Origin: Ruminococcus sp. NK3A76
GTDB taxonomy: Bacteria; Bacillota; Clostridia; Oscillospirales; Ruminococcaceae
Direction: 5' to 3'
NCBI RefSeq assembly: GCF_000686125.1
Contig: NZ_JMMA01000002.1
Span: 1,798,001-1,862,000 of the forward strand
DNA length: 64,000 nucleotides
Of the stretch, positions 45,158 through 53,637 are shown piece by piece (the first letter of the stretch is position 1; the number at the start of each line of letters is the position of its first letter). The notes under the pieces are model-generated. The model was not told where the DNA came from. It saw only the letters and a list, made by a program, of their open reading frames with translations, and ran no database searches. Both the position numbers and the translations under genes were made by a program.

Positions 45158-46909
45158 TTATACAGAAAGCCTGTATTTTTCATGATACGAATTGTAAGCG
45201 CCAATAAACTGCTCGGAACGCTGTGCTTTCAGTTCACTCAGATATACATGACTTCTCATGCTCGACTTTGCTATCTGTATGATAGATACCGCTATATTTG
45301 AGCAGTGGTCGGAAACTCTCTCGCAGTTTATCAGCAGGTCGGACAGGTAAACGCCAAGCTCAGGGCTGCACTTGCCCTTGCGAAGTCTGTCGATATGCTT
45401 ATCCCTGATCGCAGCGGTGAGGTCGTCGATGACTTCCTCGAGCGGCTCGACATTCATAGCAAGCTCGGTATCATTATCCGCAAACGCCTTGACAGTAAGA
45501 CCTGAGATCTCTGTAAGTGCGGCAAAAAGCGTGGAGAAATCGGATTTAGCACTGTCTGAAAAGCTCTGGCTGTTACGTTCCATTTCCTGCGCTATCTGTA
45601 TCATATTTATAGCGTGGTCGCTGATACGCTCAAAGTCGCTGATCGTGTGCAGAAGCTCGGTGACGGTACGGCTGTCCTCGTCCGTCAGGCTGACTGCGGA
45701 TAATTCCAGCAGGAACGTGGAGAGCTGATCTTCCATTTCATCAAGGAGCTGCTCCTTTTCCTCCACGCTCAGCACAGCCTTGTCTGAATAATCAAACATT
45801 GCCCTGAGTGCTTCATGAAGTGCGTCCTTTGCGCCCTGTGCCATGTCCACCGTCTTTTCTCTGCACTGTGAAACAGCGAGGGGCGGTGTGGCGATAAGGC
45901 GCTTATCGAGAAGAACAGAAACCTCGGCTTCTTTGGAATCGGGTATCAGCTTTTTTGCAAGACTAACAAGCTGAGTGGAGAACGGCAGAAGTATCAGCGT
46001 TGTGAAAATATTGAAGATCGAGTGCACAGCGGCAATTTCTACTGCGCCTATGGGCTTATCCACAAAGCTGAAGTGAATGAATGCATCAAGTCCGTAGAAT
46101 ACCGTAAGGCAAATGACAGTACCTAAGATATTGAACGACATATGTACAACGGTAACTCGCTTTGCGTTCTTATTGACACCTATGGAGGAAAGCAGCGCCG
46201 TAACACAGGTACCGATGTTCTGCCCCATAATGATCGGGATAGCCATTCTGTATGAGATCGTGCCTGTCAGAGAAAGCGCCTGCAGGATGCCGACAGATGC
46301 CGCTGAGGACTGTATCACGCCTGTGAACACAGCACCAAACGCAACGCTGAGAAGCGGATTTTTGAATGCCACAAGAAGCTTGCTGAAGCCTTCCATTTCG
46401 GCAAGGGGCGAAACCGCATCCTTCATCAGCTCCATACCGAACATCAGCACCGCAAAGCCCACCATGATCGTACCTATGTCCTGACGCTTTTTCTTTTTGC
46501 TCATCATTATCATGATGATGCCGATAAGAGCCACGATAGGAGCAAAGTTTTCGGGCTTGAGCATTGAGACAGCTATGCTATCGCTTTTGATACCTGCGGT
46601 GCTTAGCAGCCACGCTGTCAGCGTTGTGCCGATGTTTGATCCCATGATAACGCCGACAGTCTGTTCAAGCTGCATCAGCCCCGAATTGACAAGCCCGACG
46701 AGCATTACCGTCATAGCTGATGAGGACTGCACAGCAATTGTAATACCGGCACCCAGGGCAAGGCTCTTGAATGGATTGGAGGTCATTTTTTTGAGAGTCG
46801 CTTCCAGCTTGCCGCCTGCGATCTTCTCCAAACTCTGTGACATAACGTGCATACCGAACAGGAAGAACGCAAGTCCTCCGCAAAGGGTACATATTGAAAA
46901 GATGTTCAT
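45158..46909 (-). CDS. Na+/phosphate cotransporter (NptA-type) with PhoU-like C-terminus
   Basis: 583 residues. The N-terminal half has the repeated PNaS motifs (GAGITIAVQSSSAMTVMLVG and GAVFTGVIQSSAASVGILQ; MGSNIGTTLTAWL and MGQNIGTCVTALL) with about eight membrane helices. The C-terminal 220 residues resemble PhoU-type helical bundles (LLHTISDFERISDHAINMIQ, LINCERVSDHCSNIA). Imports phosphate with sodium. It starts 9 bp after the kinase gene, RBS GGAGAATAAA, and is surely co-transcribed with the two-component genes, fitting phosphate control. Confidence 0.95.
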   Translation of the reverse strand: MNIFSICTLCGGLAFFLFGMHVMSQSLEKIAGGKLEATLKKMTSNPFKSLALGAGITIAVQSSSAMTVMLVGLVNSGLMQLEQTVGVIMGSNIGTTLTAWLLSTAGIKSDSIAVSMLKPENFAPIVALIGIIMIMMSKKKKRQDIGTIMVGFAVLMFGMELMKDAVSPLAEMEGFSKLLVAFKNPLLSVAFGAVFTGVIQSSAASVGILQALSLTGTISYRMAIPIIMGQNIGTCVTALLSSIGVNKNAKRVTVVHMSFNILGTVICLTVFYGLDAFIHFSFVDKPIGAVEIAAVHSIFNIFTTLILLPFSTQLVSLAKKLIPDSKEAEVSVLLDKRLIATPPLAVSQCREKTVDMAQGAKDALHEALRAMFDYSDKAVLSVEEKEQLLDEMEDQLSTFLLELSAVSLTDEDSRTVTELLHTISDFERISDHAINMIQIAQEMERNSQSFSDSAKSDFSTLFAALTEISGLTVKAFADNDTELAMNVEPLEEVIDDLTAAIRDKHIDRLRKGKCSPELGVYLSDLLINCERVSDHCSNIAVSIIQIAKSSMRSHVYLSELKAQRSEQFIGAYNSYHEKYRLSV

Positions 46910-46918
46910 TTTATTCTC

Positions 46919-48222
46919 CTATCTGAATGATACTATTATGCTTGTTCCGACACCCACTGTGCTTTCAACATCTATCTTAGCACCGTGATGCTCTGCGATA
47001 TGCTTGACGATCGAAAGTCCAAGCCCTGTGCCGCCCTTTGCACGGCTGCGGCTTTTATCAATTCGGTAGAAGCGCTCGAAAATTCGTGGTATGCTCTCCT
47101 GCGGTATGCCAAGCCCCGTGTCGGTCACAGTCAGCTTTTTGTCGGCGGTTTCTATTTCGATATTGCCGTTCTCACGGTTGTACTTTATTGCATTATCCAC
47201 AAGGTTATAGACAAGCTCTGTTATCTCCGTCCTGCTGCCTCGTATGACCGAACCTTCTCCGCTGACAGTTATCCTGATGCCGCGCTTTTCTGCCTGCTGT
47301 GAGAGACGCTCCTTACAGTCCTCGGCAACGGCTTTCAAGTCGATCTCATCATCAAGAGGCGTGTCACCGATGCTGTCAAGCTCGGAAAGCCGCAGTATAT
47401 CGCCGATGAGTGCAAGCATACGGTCAGACTCTTTTCTGATCTTGCCCGCAAACTTCACGCTGTCCTCGCCCTTTGCCATTCCCGACTCGATAAGCTCTGC
47501 ATAGCCCGAAATAGATGTCAAGGGTGTTTTAAGCTCATGGGAAACATTTGCCGTAAACTCCTGCCGCATTTCGCTTTGTGCATTTCTGGCATTGCGTATC
47601 TCCTCCACAAGTGGAATGACTTCGGGGTATAGACCACTTCCCTCAGGCGGAGCATTTGTGCGGATAAGCTCCGGTATCCTGCGAAACGGTGCTATCAGAT
47701 TGTTTGTCAGCTTCACGGACACAAGCAATGAAACGATTATGATACCCAAGACGATAAACAGTATGATAACGAGGGAACGCTCAAACAGCGAAAATATCGA
47801 ATCGGCCTGAATGGACACCCTGAGTATATTTCCATCACTAAGGCGCAGGGCATAGTAATGATCCTCTGTGCCTATGATGTCGGAGAAGCGTGTGTCTGTA
47901 CCCGTTCCGTTTTCTATAGCCGACCTGATCTCGGGGCGGTCAAGGTGGTTAGTCATTTTTTCGGCATCGGCATCGCTTTCAAACAGCACCTTTCCGCCGC
48001 TGTCGATAAGCGTTATGCGCAGTTCATCGCCCGAGAATCTTGACAGATCACCGGGCGAATAGGTATCTCTGTAGCTTTCCGCGACAAGCTGACATTCGTG
48101 CTTTAAGTTTTCCCTTATCTCGAACGGAAAAAATGATAATAGGAAACGGTGGTGATAAGTACACCGATGATAGCCGTTACAACGCCCATATAGAATAGGT
48201 GCAGATTGATCTTTCTTTCCAT
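46919..48222 (-). pseudogene. phoR: PhoR-like sensor histidine kinase with a frameshift near its start
   Basis: The kinase core is intact: HAMP-like region, H-box FTANVSHELKTPLTSISGY, N-box NLVDNAIKYN, G-boxes DTGLGIP and GGTGLGLSIVKHI. Translation should start at ATG 48222 (MERKINLHLFYMGVV, then a first membrane helix), one base after the response-regulator stop. That frame runs into TAA after ...YYHFFRSR. The rest (EIRENLKHECQLVAESYRDT) is in another frame, and adding one base to the A6/T6 tract at 48128-48133 would restore it. This is either a true homopolymer deletion, a slippage switch, or a sequencing error. An ATG at 47989 could give a shortened, unanchored protein. Confidence 0.8.
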
Positions 48223-48223
48223 A

Positions 48224-48886
48224 TCACTCGTCCTTATCCAGCTTGTATCCGACGTTTCTGACGGTCTTGATGTAGTTGCCCTTTTCTCCGAGCTTGCCTC
48301 TCAGAGTACGTATATGCACATCAAGGGTTCGCCCTGTGCTTTCCTGCCCCCATATCGTATCAATGAGATAGTCACGGGCAAAAGCCTTGCCCGGACTTTT
48401 TATCAGTGTTTTCAACAGCTCAAATTCCTTGTAGGTAAGCTCTGTCTGCTTACCCGATATGAACACCTTTCGGGTATCCTCGTTCAGCAGTATCTCGGCA
48501 AAGCGGTATTCATTGCCCCGGCTCTTCCCTCTCAGCCTTGCTTTCACACGGCTGACAAGCTCCATAACGCCAAATGGTTTGCACAAATAATCATCAGCAC
48601 CCAGGTCAAGCCCTTTCACTCGGTCAAGCTCGGTTGTCTTTGCGGAAATGATCATTACAGGTATTTTTTCGGTAACGGGGTCATCACGCAGCTTTTTAAG
48701 TATCATCAGCCCGTCATCGCCGGGCAGCATAATGTCAAGCAAAATGAGGTCGGGAACAGCTTTGGTCATAGCCTGATAGAATTCTTTGGAGCTTGCAAAG
48801 CATCGGGTATCATAGCCGCTGTTTTTCATAGCAAAGGCTTCAAGCTCACGGATATTATCATCATCTTCAACGATGTATATTAGCAT
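48224..48886 (-). CDS. phoP: PhoP/PhoB-type response regulator
   Basis: 220 residues: receiver domain with the phosphoacceptor in LILLDIMLPGDDG, conserved SAKTTELDRVKGLDLGADDY, and an OmpR-type winged helix (LTYKEFELLKTLIKSPGKAF ... TLDVHIRTLRGKLG). AGGAG is ten bases before ATG 48886. It is the first gene of a phoP-phoR-Na/Pi cotransporter operon preceded by a Pho box, so positive autoregulation under phosphate limitation is likely. Confidence 0.93.
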   Translation of the reverse strand: MLIYIVEDDDNIRELEAFAMKNSGYDTRCFASSKEFYQAMTKAVPDLILLDIMLPGDDGLMILKKLRDDPVTEKIPVMIISAKTTELDRVKGLDLGADDYLCKPFGVMELVSRVKARLRGKSRGNEYRFAEILLNEDTRKVFISGKQTELTYKEFELLKTLIKSPGKAFARDYLIDTIWGQESTGRTLDVHIRTLRGKLGEKGNYIKTVRNVGYKLDKDE

Positions 48887-48909
48887 AGTATCACACTCCT
48901 GATACTAAC

Positions 48910-48964
48910 ATTATAGCAGGTCAACGTTAATTTGAACAGTACCAAAAGGTTAAGCCTATGTTAA
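48910..48964 (-). promoter_or_regulatory. phoP promoter with Pho box
   Basis: On the minus strand TTAACA-N5-TTAACC (48964-48948) gives two repeats 11 bp apart, as in Gram-positive Pho boxes. A TATAAT lies at 48915-48910 with no good -35, as expected for an activator-dependent promoter. Confidence 0.7.
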
Positions 48965-49104
48965 ATGTGCTTCCGATAAGCAGAAATAGTAAGCGCTAAA
49001 AAAACACGGCCGCATTTGCGTAAACGAAGGGATCCGGTCGTTTCTCTGCCTATAGCTAAAGCTTTTTTAGCCATTGGTAAAACCGGGGTATTCGTTATAC
49101 AAAG
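48965..49104. other. Intergenic stretch between phoP promoter and array gene 4 terminator
   Basis: About 140 bp. It includes a loose hairpin CTAAAGC.TTTTTTAG at about 49058-49072 but no gene. A GGGGTATT at 49085 lacks the GCACCC partner and is not counted as an array promoter. Confidence 0.3.
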
Positions 49105-49134
49105 AACCGCCGCACACTAATGTGTGCGGCGGTT
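49105..49134 (-). terminator. Terminator of array gene 4
   Basis: Perfect 13-bp stem AACCGCCGCACAC / GTGTGCGGCGGTT with loop TAAT. On the minus strand it is followed by CTTTGTAT. It separates array gene 4 from the phosphate operon on the same strand. Confidence 0.85.
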
Positions 49135-49164
49135 GCCTGTTATAAAAAGTAATGCTCCTCAGCG

Positions 49165-50832
49165 TTAGCTCTTCGGCTTAGGAACGGTTACGTTCCCGAT
49201 AGTATTATTGTTTGTAATAGTAGCTGTGGCCGTATTGTTTATCTCTGTGGACTTCTTATGATCTTCCTTTATTTGCTTTTCTTTCTTAAGTTCTGTCCTT
49301 GCCTGGTTTACCTTTGACCAGATATCCTGTCCCTTATCTCTCAGGGCAAGATCAAAAAGCTCTTCACGGCTGTATTCATCCATTATCTTTGTCATGGCAG
49401 CAGAACGGGACAGGTACTCGGATTTTTCTTCAAACTCGCTGGGCTTTACTTCGCCGGTCTTCTTGGTTACCTTAATAAGATAAGCAGCAGACAGATCACT
49501 TACAGCGCTCCTGATATCTTTATCTGCGATATCTATACCTTTTTCGGCATTTTCCTTCAGTGTTCTCAGCTTTTTCTGTGATTCCTTTATCTTATCGTCA
49601 AGGTTTACCTTTTTATTGGGTATATAGAGTTTGAGCTTTCCGTCGGGATCAAAATGCTTGTATGCCTCCTGAAGTGTGATGTTTTTATCATTTGCATAGT
49701 CGCTTACCAGAGTTCTCATACGATCCTTTGCAAACTCTATGGACTTGGCTGCTGCGGCATATCTTAACTGACCCATTTTGGTCTTTGGCTTCCAGTTCGG
49801 TGAAGATGTATCGCCCTTGCCGTGCAGCTTCTTTTCAGCTCTGTATTTCTCAGCCTTTGTGAGAATACCCTTTAAGAGGTCAAACTCGGAAAGCTTTGCG
49901 ACCTTCGGGTCGTTGGAATAGCGCATATATGTGTCATAAGTAGCGTGTGCGCTCCTTAGCTCCCTAAGTTCCTTTGAAGCACCGCCTATGCGGAAGAAGC
50001 CGTCGTTGTTGTGCTTTGCATACAGGTCTTTTCTGGCTTTGTTATTATCACTCATCGCCTGGTCTTTAGCATAAGTCCTCTGGCTCTCGACAGCTTCCGC
50101 CTGCTTTTCTTTTTCTTCCTTTGCTTTCTCCTGCTTTTCGTTTTCCTTTTTGATATCATCAAGGTTAAGGTCGTTATCAAGGTTCGCATTATTTATATTG
50201 TACTGAGCTTCCTCCTCGGCGATGATGATATTCATTTCCTCCGGAGAGGCCTTCTTCTCTACCTCTTCCTCGAACTCGTTTTCCTCTTCGATCGTGTGGA
50301 TATTATTACTGCCGAGCAGCTTTACGATCGATATCATTTCGCTCTTCTTCTGCTCTGTCTCAAGTTCCTTTTTGCCTTCCTTGATAAGCTCATCCTTGCA
50401 CTCGTTATAGAGGTTTTTAAAGCCCTTGGAATCTATATCAACGCCAAAGTTGTTATATGCCATGTTGAATATGCTTGTGAGCACGTTACATTCCGGCCCG
50501 AAAAGAGGGGCTGCTTTATCGGCATTTACGGTCTTTGCAAATGCCTTCATGTTCTTCTTGTCCTTGAGATACTCTCCAAGGGCGACGATGTCGTTAAGGC
50601 TTGACTGGAACTTTTCCTCTGTTTCGGGCTTTGCGTCAACAACACTTGCGAATTTCAGATATGAAACCGCTGCTGAAGCCTTTGTAAGCTTTTCGTTGAG
50701 CTCGAACTGCGAGCCGTTGACAGCATTTGATATTGCATTTACAAATCCACTCTCTGCAAGATCGAATATTTGCATCTCTTTTTCATTATAGTTTCCAACC
50801 TTTTCTTTCCATTCTTTTAATGTCTTAGGTAT
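49165..50832 (-). CDS. Array protein 4 (about 555 aa), apparent ATA start codon
   Basis: The first ATG in frame is 50775, but no RBS precedes it. The frame is open upstream to an ATA at 50832-50830 placed after AGGAGGAATTTATC, the same leader end that precedes the ATG of the gene at 53638 (GGAGGAATTTATCATG). The added residues (PKTLKEWKEKVGNYNEKE) resemble the MP-x-x starts of other members. Soluble, acidic middle with a Lys/Glu/Gln coiled coil, the shared module with WKPKTKMGQLRYAAAA (about 49760-49795) and C-terminal module MTKIMDEYSREELFDLAL. It has its own promoter copy, divergent from that of the 51134 gene. Either initiation is from ATA or the start has been lost. Confidence 0.75.
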   Translation of the reverse strand: MPKTLKEWKEKVGNYNEKEMQIFDLAESGFVNAISNAVNGSQFELNEKLTKASAAVSYLKFASVVDAKPETEEKFQSSLNDIVALGEYLKDKKNMKAFAKTVNADKAAPLFGPECNVLTSIFNMAYNNFGVDIDSKGFKNLYNECKDELIKEGKKELETEQKKSEMISIVKLLGSNNIHTIEEENEFEEEVEKKASPEEMNIIIAEEEAQYNINNANLDNDLNLDDIKKENEKQEKAKEEKEKQAEAVESQRTYAKDQAMSDNNKARKDLYAKHNNDGFFRIGGASKELRELRSAHATYDTYMRYSNDPKVAKLSEFDLLKGILTKAEKYRAEKKLHGKGDTSSPNWKPKTKMGQLRYAAAAKSIEFAKDRMRTLVSDYANDKNITLQEAYKHFDPDGKLKLYIPNKKVNLDDKIKESQKKLRTLKENAEKGIDIADKDIRSAVSDLSAAYLIKVTKKTGEVKPSEFEEKSEYLSRSAAMTKIMDEYSREELFDLALRDKGQDIWSKVNQARTELKKEKQIKEDHKKSTEINNTATATITNNNTIGNVTVPKPKS

Positions 50833-50896
50833 GATAAATTCCTCCTGAAATAATCTATTTGTTTGTTTTTTTTAGCGTTTCAAACGCTTTCATAAG

Positions 50897-50926
50897 TAAT
50901 ACCCCCCGTGCCCTGCTGTTGAGTGC
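50897..50926 (-). promoter_or_regulatory. Array promoter element, copy G (minus strand)
   Basis: GCACTC (50926-50921), 16 bp, GGGTATTA (50904-50897); the one copy with a 16-bp spacer and six G in the run. A T8 tract lies upstream. The leader contains a perfect AGCGTTT-G-AAACGCT hairpin just after the -10. Confidence 0.75.
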
Positions 50927-51069
50927 AAAGAAAACAAAAAAAATTGCCTTTTGCCCGAAAACCCCCGTTTTTCAGTAAAACAGCAAATGCTGCTTATTAT
51001 ATATATACCTTTTTAAAGAGCTGATCTATATATTGCCAAAAAAATAATGAATATTTTTTTTCTTTTTTT

Positions 51070-51098
51070 GCACCCAAAACGTGTGGGATAGGGTATTA
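51070..51098 (+). promoter_or_regulatory. Array promoter element, copy C
   Basis: GCACCC (51070-51075), 15 bp, GGGTATTA (51091-51098), after a T7 tract. The intergenic region 50833-51133 contains this and the divergent copy G with A/T tracts between them; nothing else is seen there. Confidence 0.8.
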
Positions 51099-51133
51099 CT
51101 TATGAAACCGCTAAATCTAAGGAGGAAAAAATT

Positions 51134-53500
51134 ATGCCAAACCCACAGATAAGCGCTGCATCACAGAAAAGAAAGAATAAAATTTTAAATGCATACGGTC
51201 CCAAAGGACAGGTCGTTGAGGGGTATGTAGATAAATTCGGAAATGACGTACACGTTGAACCTAATGCCGCCAAAGAATATAACAGCATCGAGCTCCCCGT
51301 TCCCGAGGGCTTGACACCCGAGATAGTTGCCATGGTAGCTATGGGTGCTGCTATGGACCCGGAAAAGTATGATTACAGCAAGAATATGACAGATTCAAGC
51401 GCGGGCGGTGATATGACTCTGTTCAATCAGGCGTTCCATTATACGAACATTACCACCAGCGATGCAAGATCAAGGGACTTTTCCGATATTCTTGTGGATT
51501 CAAGAAAGGAAGCCCAGAAGGCACTGATCGCTTACCAGAACGGCGACAAGTCGCTTGTCAACAAGCACCTGAAAACACTTGCCGATCACGCAAAGAAGAA
51601 CCAGCTTGACCATATTTCCCTCAAGGATCATCATCACGACAAGGACGAGTGCTCCTATGAAATGAAGATCATTCTCGGTGATATGCTTAATAACCCGAAC
51701 ATTGATTTTGCATCTAATTTCAATGAAACGGAGAAAATGAAGCTCAAAAGTGCCGGTGAGCAGGTCAAGGCATATGATGAATTTGCGCCCGTTGAAGCTA
51801 AGCTGCTTTCAAATAACCCCCCGCCGGCAAACAGCGAGGAGCGCAAAAAGGCAGCCGAGGATTACCTGTTCGGCAGAATGCTCTCAAATACCGAGTATTA
51901 TGATTTTAACAGTACCGACATGGTATATAATGATACACATGATATCGCTAAAAAATATGCCGAGAGCTATGCGCCCGGCTTGAAAAAAGGCGGCAACCTT
52001 ATTGATAAATTCGACGGCTTTTCCAGTAGATCCAAGGATCCTGTGGAGAGAAAACTGTGTAGTAAAGCATCAGCCGGCTCCTATATGGATTCTATCAATG
52101 CGCTCGAGAAAAACTATGTTTCCCCTCTCGACACATACTATATCAACGGAACTACCGAGAAGCTGAAAGAAAAATACCTGCCGCTTTTAAGGGAACTGCC
52201 CGAGTATAAGCAGATAGTAGAGGCTAAGGACAATAAAGAATTATCCAAAGCCATTAATAATGCAAATAATATATCATTTGAAATATTTAAGGATACAATG
52301 CCGCTTGATACAACGCTCTCAGATGAGCTTACAAAGTCAGGAGATTCCTACAAAAAGCAGATGGAAAAGGTCGACCATGATATGAGCCATGCTGTCTGCT
52401 TTGAAAATGCAAAGTATTTCGGCGAAAAGATCAAGGCACTTGATACTGATACCACCCCTGAGCTTGATAAAACAAGGGCTCTGCTGAAGGGAGTATATAC
52501 CGATCTTAAGCAGCTCAATGAAGAGTATGACTACACAAAGGGGCCTATCATTAACAGCACCGGCTACATTGAAAAGATCGATAACGCCAAAAATATCAGT
52601 GCAGTGTATGATGCAAACTTGAAAGCGGTCAACTCCTTTAACGAGAATATCGAGCTTCTCAATTCAACGCCCAAGAGCATTTTCCAGTCAGGCCACCAGG
52701 ATTCGGCTGAGATAAGGACGCTCAGGGAAAAGATGCTTGGCCTTAAGGAACTATACTGTAATTTTGACCATTTAAGCGGCAATATAAATGATGACCCCGA
52801 ATATCAGCAGGCTGCAGTTGAAGCCTATAAGGCAAGTCTCGCTTACCAGAAAAAGGTCGCAAAGGGCAATTTCGGCAAGAATGGTTGGGAGCCTTCTTCG
52901 GATATGGGCAAGGATCGTTTCAAGGGCGCTCTTGCGATAGAAAAACTCGCTATGAGCATTGCCCCTGAGCTTATTGCTAAGGAGATGACACTTGAAGAAC
53001 AGCGCACGCAGATAGAAAGCATTAATAATAAAAATGACTTTGATAACAAGTACAAGGAGACCGTGGAAGAACTTAATAAGCACAGATCTATGCATAAAAC
53101 CAACAATAAGCCGTCACCAATGGAGGAATTCATGGCAAAGCATCAGATCGCTCAGAATCTTGCAAAGATAATTGCTATAAAGACAGTCAATAACAAATAC
53201 GAATCAGCTTTAAAGAACGGGCAGATCAAGGAGATCGACAATTCCAGCTTGTTTAGTATGGATGTACAGACTCATATGAAAACTATCATAGAGCGTGACG
53301 ATTTCCAGCGCATGATGCAGGATAACTCTGTTGATGATTTGATAAATGCCGCAACAGTCAAGAACGGCAAGGGGCTTATGGCTAAGCTCGGCGAAGCACA
53401 TATCAAGGTCGGCAAGGAAAAGGCATTGGAAAAGATCAGGGAGAAGAAGGCTAATGATCTTCAGATGGATAAAGCTCCTGTTCAGCCCAAGCTCAAATAA
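51134..53500 (+). CDS. Array protein 5 (788 aa), intact member with both shared modules
   Basis: ATG 51134 (MPNPQISAASQKR) after AAGGAGG. 788 residues, soluble, helical. The N-terminal 200 residues include a His-rich LKDHHHDKDE stretch. The shared module spans about residues 515-600 (FQSGHQDSAEIRTLREKM, then AYQKKVAKGNFGKNGWEPSS with SDMGKDRFKGALAIEKLA). The C-terminal module IERDDFQRMMQDNSVDDLINA closely follows array protein 1, and the protein ends in Lys-rich PVQPKLK. No known enzymatic motif. It is the best intact reference for the family. Own promoter and terminator. Confidence 0.87.
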   Translation: MPNPQISAASQKRKNKILNAYGPKGQVVEGYVDKFGNDVHVEPNAAKEYNSIELPVPEGLTPEIVAMVAMGAAMDPEKYDYSKNMTDSSAGGDMTLFNQAFHYTNITTSDARSRDFSDILVDSRKEAQKALIAYQNGDKSLVNKHLKTLADHAKKNQLDHISLKDHHHDKDECSYEMKIILGDMLNNPNIDFASNFNETEKMKLKSAGEQVKAYDEFAPVEAKLLSNNPPPANSEERKKAAEDYLFGRMLSNTEYYDFNSTDMVYNDTHDIAKKYAESYAPGLKKGGNLIDKFDGFSSRSKDPVERKLCSKASAGSYMDSINALEKNYVSPLDTYYINGTTEKLKEKYLPLLRELPEYKQIVEAKDNKELSKAINNANNISFEIFKDTMPLDTTLSDELTKSGDSYKKQMEKVDHDMSHAVCFENAKYFGEKIKALDTDTTPELDKTRALLKGVYTDLKQLNEEYDYTKGPIINSTGYIEKIDNAKNISAVYDANLKAVNSFNENIELLNSTPKSIFQSGHQDSAEIRTLREKMLGLKELYCNFDHLSGNINDDPEYQQAAVEAYKASLAYQKKVAKGNFGKNGWEPSSDMGKDRFKGALAIEKLAMSIAPELIAKEMTLEEQRTQIESINNKNDFDNKYKETVEELNKHRSMHKTNNKPSPMEEFMAKHQIAQNLAKIIAIKTVNNKYESALKNGQIKEIDNSSLFSMDVQTHMKTIIERDDFQRMMQDNSVDDLINAATVKNGKGLMAKLGEAHIKVGKEKALEKIREKKANDLQMDKAPVQPKLK

Positions 53501-53516
53501 AAGATAAATGCTCATT

Positions 53517-53563
53517 AAGGCAATACAGTACGATATACGTGCTGTGTTGCCTTATTCTTTTTT
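53517..53563 (+). terminator. Terminator after array gene 5
   Basis: A 16-bp stem with two mismatches (AAGGCAATACAGTACG / CGTGCTGTGTTGCCTT), followed by ATTCTTTTTTT. Its ends recall the MITE ends at 34187, so it may derive from such an element. Confidence 0.85.
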
Positions 53564-53568
53564 TATAC

Positions 53569-53597
53569 GCACCCATTCGGGCGGCACGGGGGTATTA
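53569..53597 (+). promoter_or_regulatory. Array promoter element, copy D
   Basis: GCACCC (53569-53574), 15 bp, GGGTATTA (53590-53597). The T7 of the preceding terminator lies directly upstream. The ATG is 40 bp downstream. Confidence 0.8.
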
Positions 53598-53637
53598 TGT
53601 ATTAAAGCAAAAAACATAAATGACGGAGGAATTTATC

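Noticed and set aside
49080-49092. Eighth array promoter at GGGGTATT
   Set aside because: No GCACCC-like box lies 15-16 bp upstream and no gene follows on that strand.
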